Assembly: GCA_002150815.3 (NCBI GenBank)
Contig: NDFF03000012.1
Coordinates: forward strand, 1 to 21,576
DNA: 21,576 bases
Reading direction: 5' to 3'
From: Grammothele lineata
Taxonomy: Eukaryota > Basidiomycota > Agaricomycetes > Polyporales > Polyporaceae
Shown: positions 20,603 through 21,576 of the stretch, piece after piece
Layout of the letters: each line of letters begins with the position of its first letter
Numbering within the stretch: the stretch's first letter is position 1
Program-made: the position numbers and the translations under genes
Notes under the pieces: model-generated
What the model was told of the DNA's origin: nothing
The model's input: the letters and a program-made list of their open reading frames with translations, nothing else
The model's database searches: none

Positions 20603-20760
20603 ATTGGAACGCCGCTCCAGTATAAGAAGGCCCTCTCAAGGCCCCAACACCGACATAGGCTCTTCTCCTGTTTCCCCCTCTCCTCCCTCTCCGACTTGCC
20701 GCCGCCTCCCTCTGCCAGTACCGATTCCTCCAGGCTTTCTTTCCCCAAGGTGCGCTTTTC
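20603..20760 (+). promoter_or_regulatory. Core promoter-like block: inverted CCAAT, TATA, pyrimidine tract
   Basis: In order on the plus strand: ATTGG (20603-20607, inverted CCAAT), TATAAG (20621-20626), then a strongly C/T-rich stretch from about 20650 to 20755. This arrangement is typical of active fungal promoters. No coding gene was recognised in the next 600 bases, which contain several intron-like GT...AG segments (for example donor GTGCGC near 20749 and GTGAGT near 20971). Confidence 0.4.
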
Positions 20761-21370
20761 AACTATGCTCTATCAGACCGGCTCGTAGGCCATCGGGAGG
20801 TAACAGGTCCGGGGCGAAGGCTAGCAGAGGTAATCAGATATCGGGTATGTCTTCTCTATCTTGCTGTAAGGTTTGTATATGCACATCTCAACCCCTTTTC
20901 ATTGCTCTGCCATGCTCCCGTTGAGTCAAAAGTGTCTCAGCCGTGCTTTTTGAGCGTCACGCCTGTTCACTGGGTGAGTTCGTGGTTTTCCCTCAGGCCT
21001 GGCGCCTGCTTACCCCGTCTCGACCTTGGTGCTTCCCTCTCTCTTTCCCTCTCTATTGCGCCGCCGCTTCTGAAAGATATAGCGCTGGCATCATGCATAT
21101 ACTCGCGCGCATCTACGTTAGTGGTGACACTTTCAGCACACGTTCGCTTACGCTCGTTCTACGGTGAGCTTGACATACTTATCGCGCGCGACACCCTGAC
21201 GATGTTTTCAGCGTGCCGCCGATCTGCAGTTGGCCTGTTTTCGAATGCAGTCGATGCGACTTAGAGCATAGGCGGCGTTCTCACAACGTACACGTTAATT
21301 GTAAGAACTCACCATGTGTAACGGTTTTCGATCTCACGTGGTCTTAACGCCCAGGAAAGGCGCCCCTATT
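20761..21370. other. Region downstream of the promoter-like block
   Basis: No gene family was recognised. Short plus-strand frames (120 codons at most, 20902-21264) have no motifs. The presence of splice-like signals without a clear frame would fit a non-coding transcript, a long 5' leader, or a decayed gene. Confidence 0.25.
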
Positions 21371-21375
21371 TGTTT

Positions 21376-21448
21376 CGCCCCTTGCAGGGATCGAACCCAG
21401 GGCGGGAGAACCCCTAACCCTTCAGGGAACCCTACAGACCACATGGCA
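21376..21448 (-). repeat. Degenerate tRNA-like Pol III unit (tRNA relic or SINE head)
   Basis: On the minus strand a B-box GGGTTCGATCC (21398-21388) lies 44 bases (tRNA numbering 8 to 52) after an A-box-like TGGTCTGTAGGG starting at 21441, the spacing found in real tRNAs. The acceptor stem does not pair and the T stem has one mismatch and two G-T pairs, so a working tRNA is unlikely. A tRNA-derived SINE head or tRNA pseudogene fits best. Confidence 0.45.
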
Positions 21449-21576
21449 GGACCCTTCTGGGCCCTATTACATACGTCTTACTTCATGGATGATGTCACCC
21501 CTCCGGATCCTTCCGGCCATTCCCATTTCACGTGTCCCGAGCTCTGGATCACCCGGATGCAATCCAGACTCGCTCC

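Noticed and set aside
1..21576. CRISPR array, bacterial operon, riboswitch or phage genes
   Set aside because: Intron-rich eukaryotic genes fill the window; no regular repeat-spacer pattern or bacterial signals were seen.

Overview
The window looks like nuclear DNA of a filamentous basidiomycete, most likely an Agaricomycete and possibly a polypore. The coding genes are broken by many short introns (about 43-100 nt, donors mostly GTRNGT, acceptors YAG). A HET-domain gene and an F-box gene of the kind expanded in mushroom-forming fungi lie beside single-copy housekeeping genes. All exon coordinates were derived by hand from reading frames, splice consensus and known family motifs. The sequence alone cannot fix the species.

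Layout: 1-1680 has no recognisable gene but holds an array of near-identical intron/microexon units and then a T-rich stretch. 1682-3142 (-) is a HET-domain protein. 3600-4892 (-) is an inositol monophosphatase with a 15-nt microexon. 5187-6795 (-) is tRNA-dihydrouridine synthase Dus2. 7170-9204 (-) is a large secreted protein of unknown function. 9205-10361 is a gene-poor kilobase. 10362-11447 (-) is the 20S proteasome subunit alpha5, divergent across about 320 bp from 11770-12454 (+), a Pin1/Ess1 parvulin whose ATG stands alone in its own 3-nt exon. 12799-14849 (+) is a membrane-anchored MOSC-domain protein of the mARC type; its 493-nt second intron contains a 141-bp element with perfect 13-bp terminal inverted repeats. 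About 15362-17439 (-) is an F-box protein, convergent with the mARC gene. 17440-21576 is poor in recognisable genes: it has a possible decayed gene (minus strand, 18.4-18.8 kb), palindromes upstream of a TATA/pyrimidine-rich promoter-like block (20.39-20.76 kb) and a degenerate tRNA-like Pol III unit (21.4 kb).

The recognised genes do not form a pathway. They are housekeeping functions (tRNA modification, inositol phosphate turnover, protein degradation, prolyl isomerisation, molybdenum-dependent reduction) mixed with fast-evolving accessory genes (HET, F-box, secreted orphan). I did not find a clear novel multi-gene system. The most interesting items are the tandem microexon/intron array near the left end, the nested inverted-repeat element in the mARC intron, the start-codon-only exon of the parvulin gene, and the secreted orphan protein.
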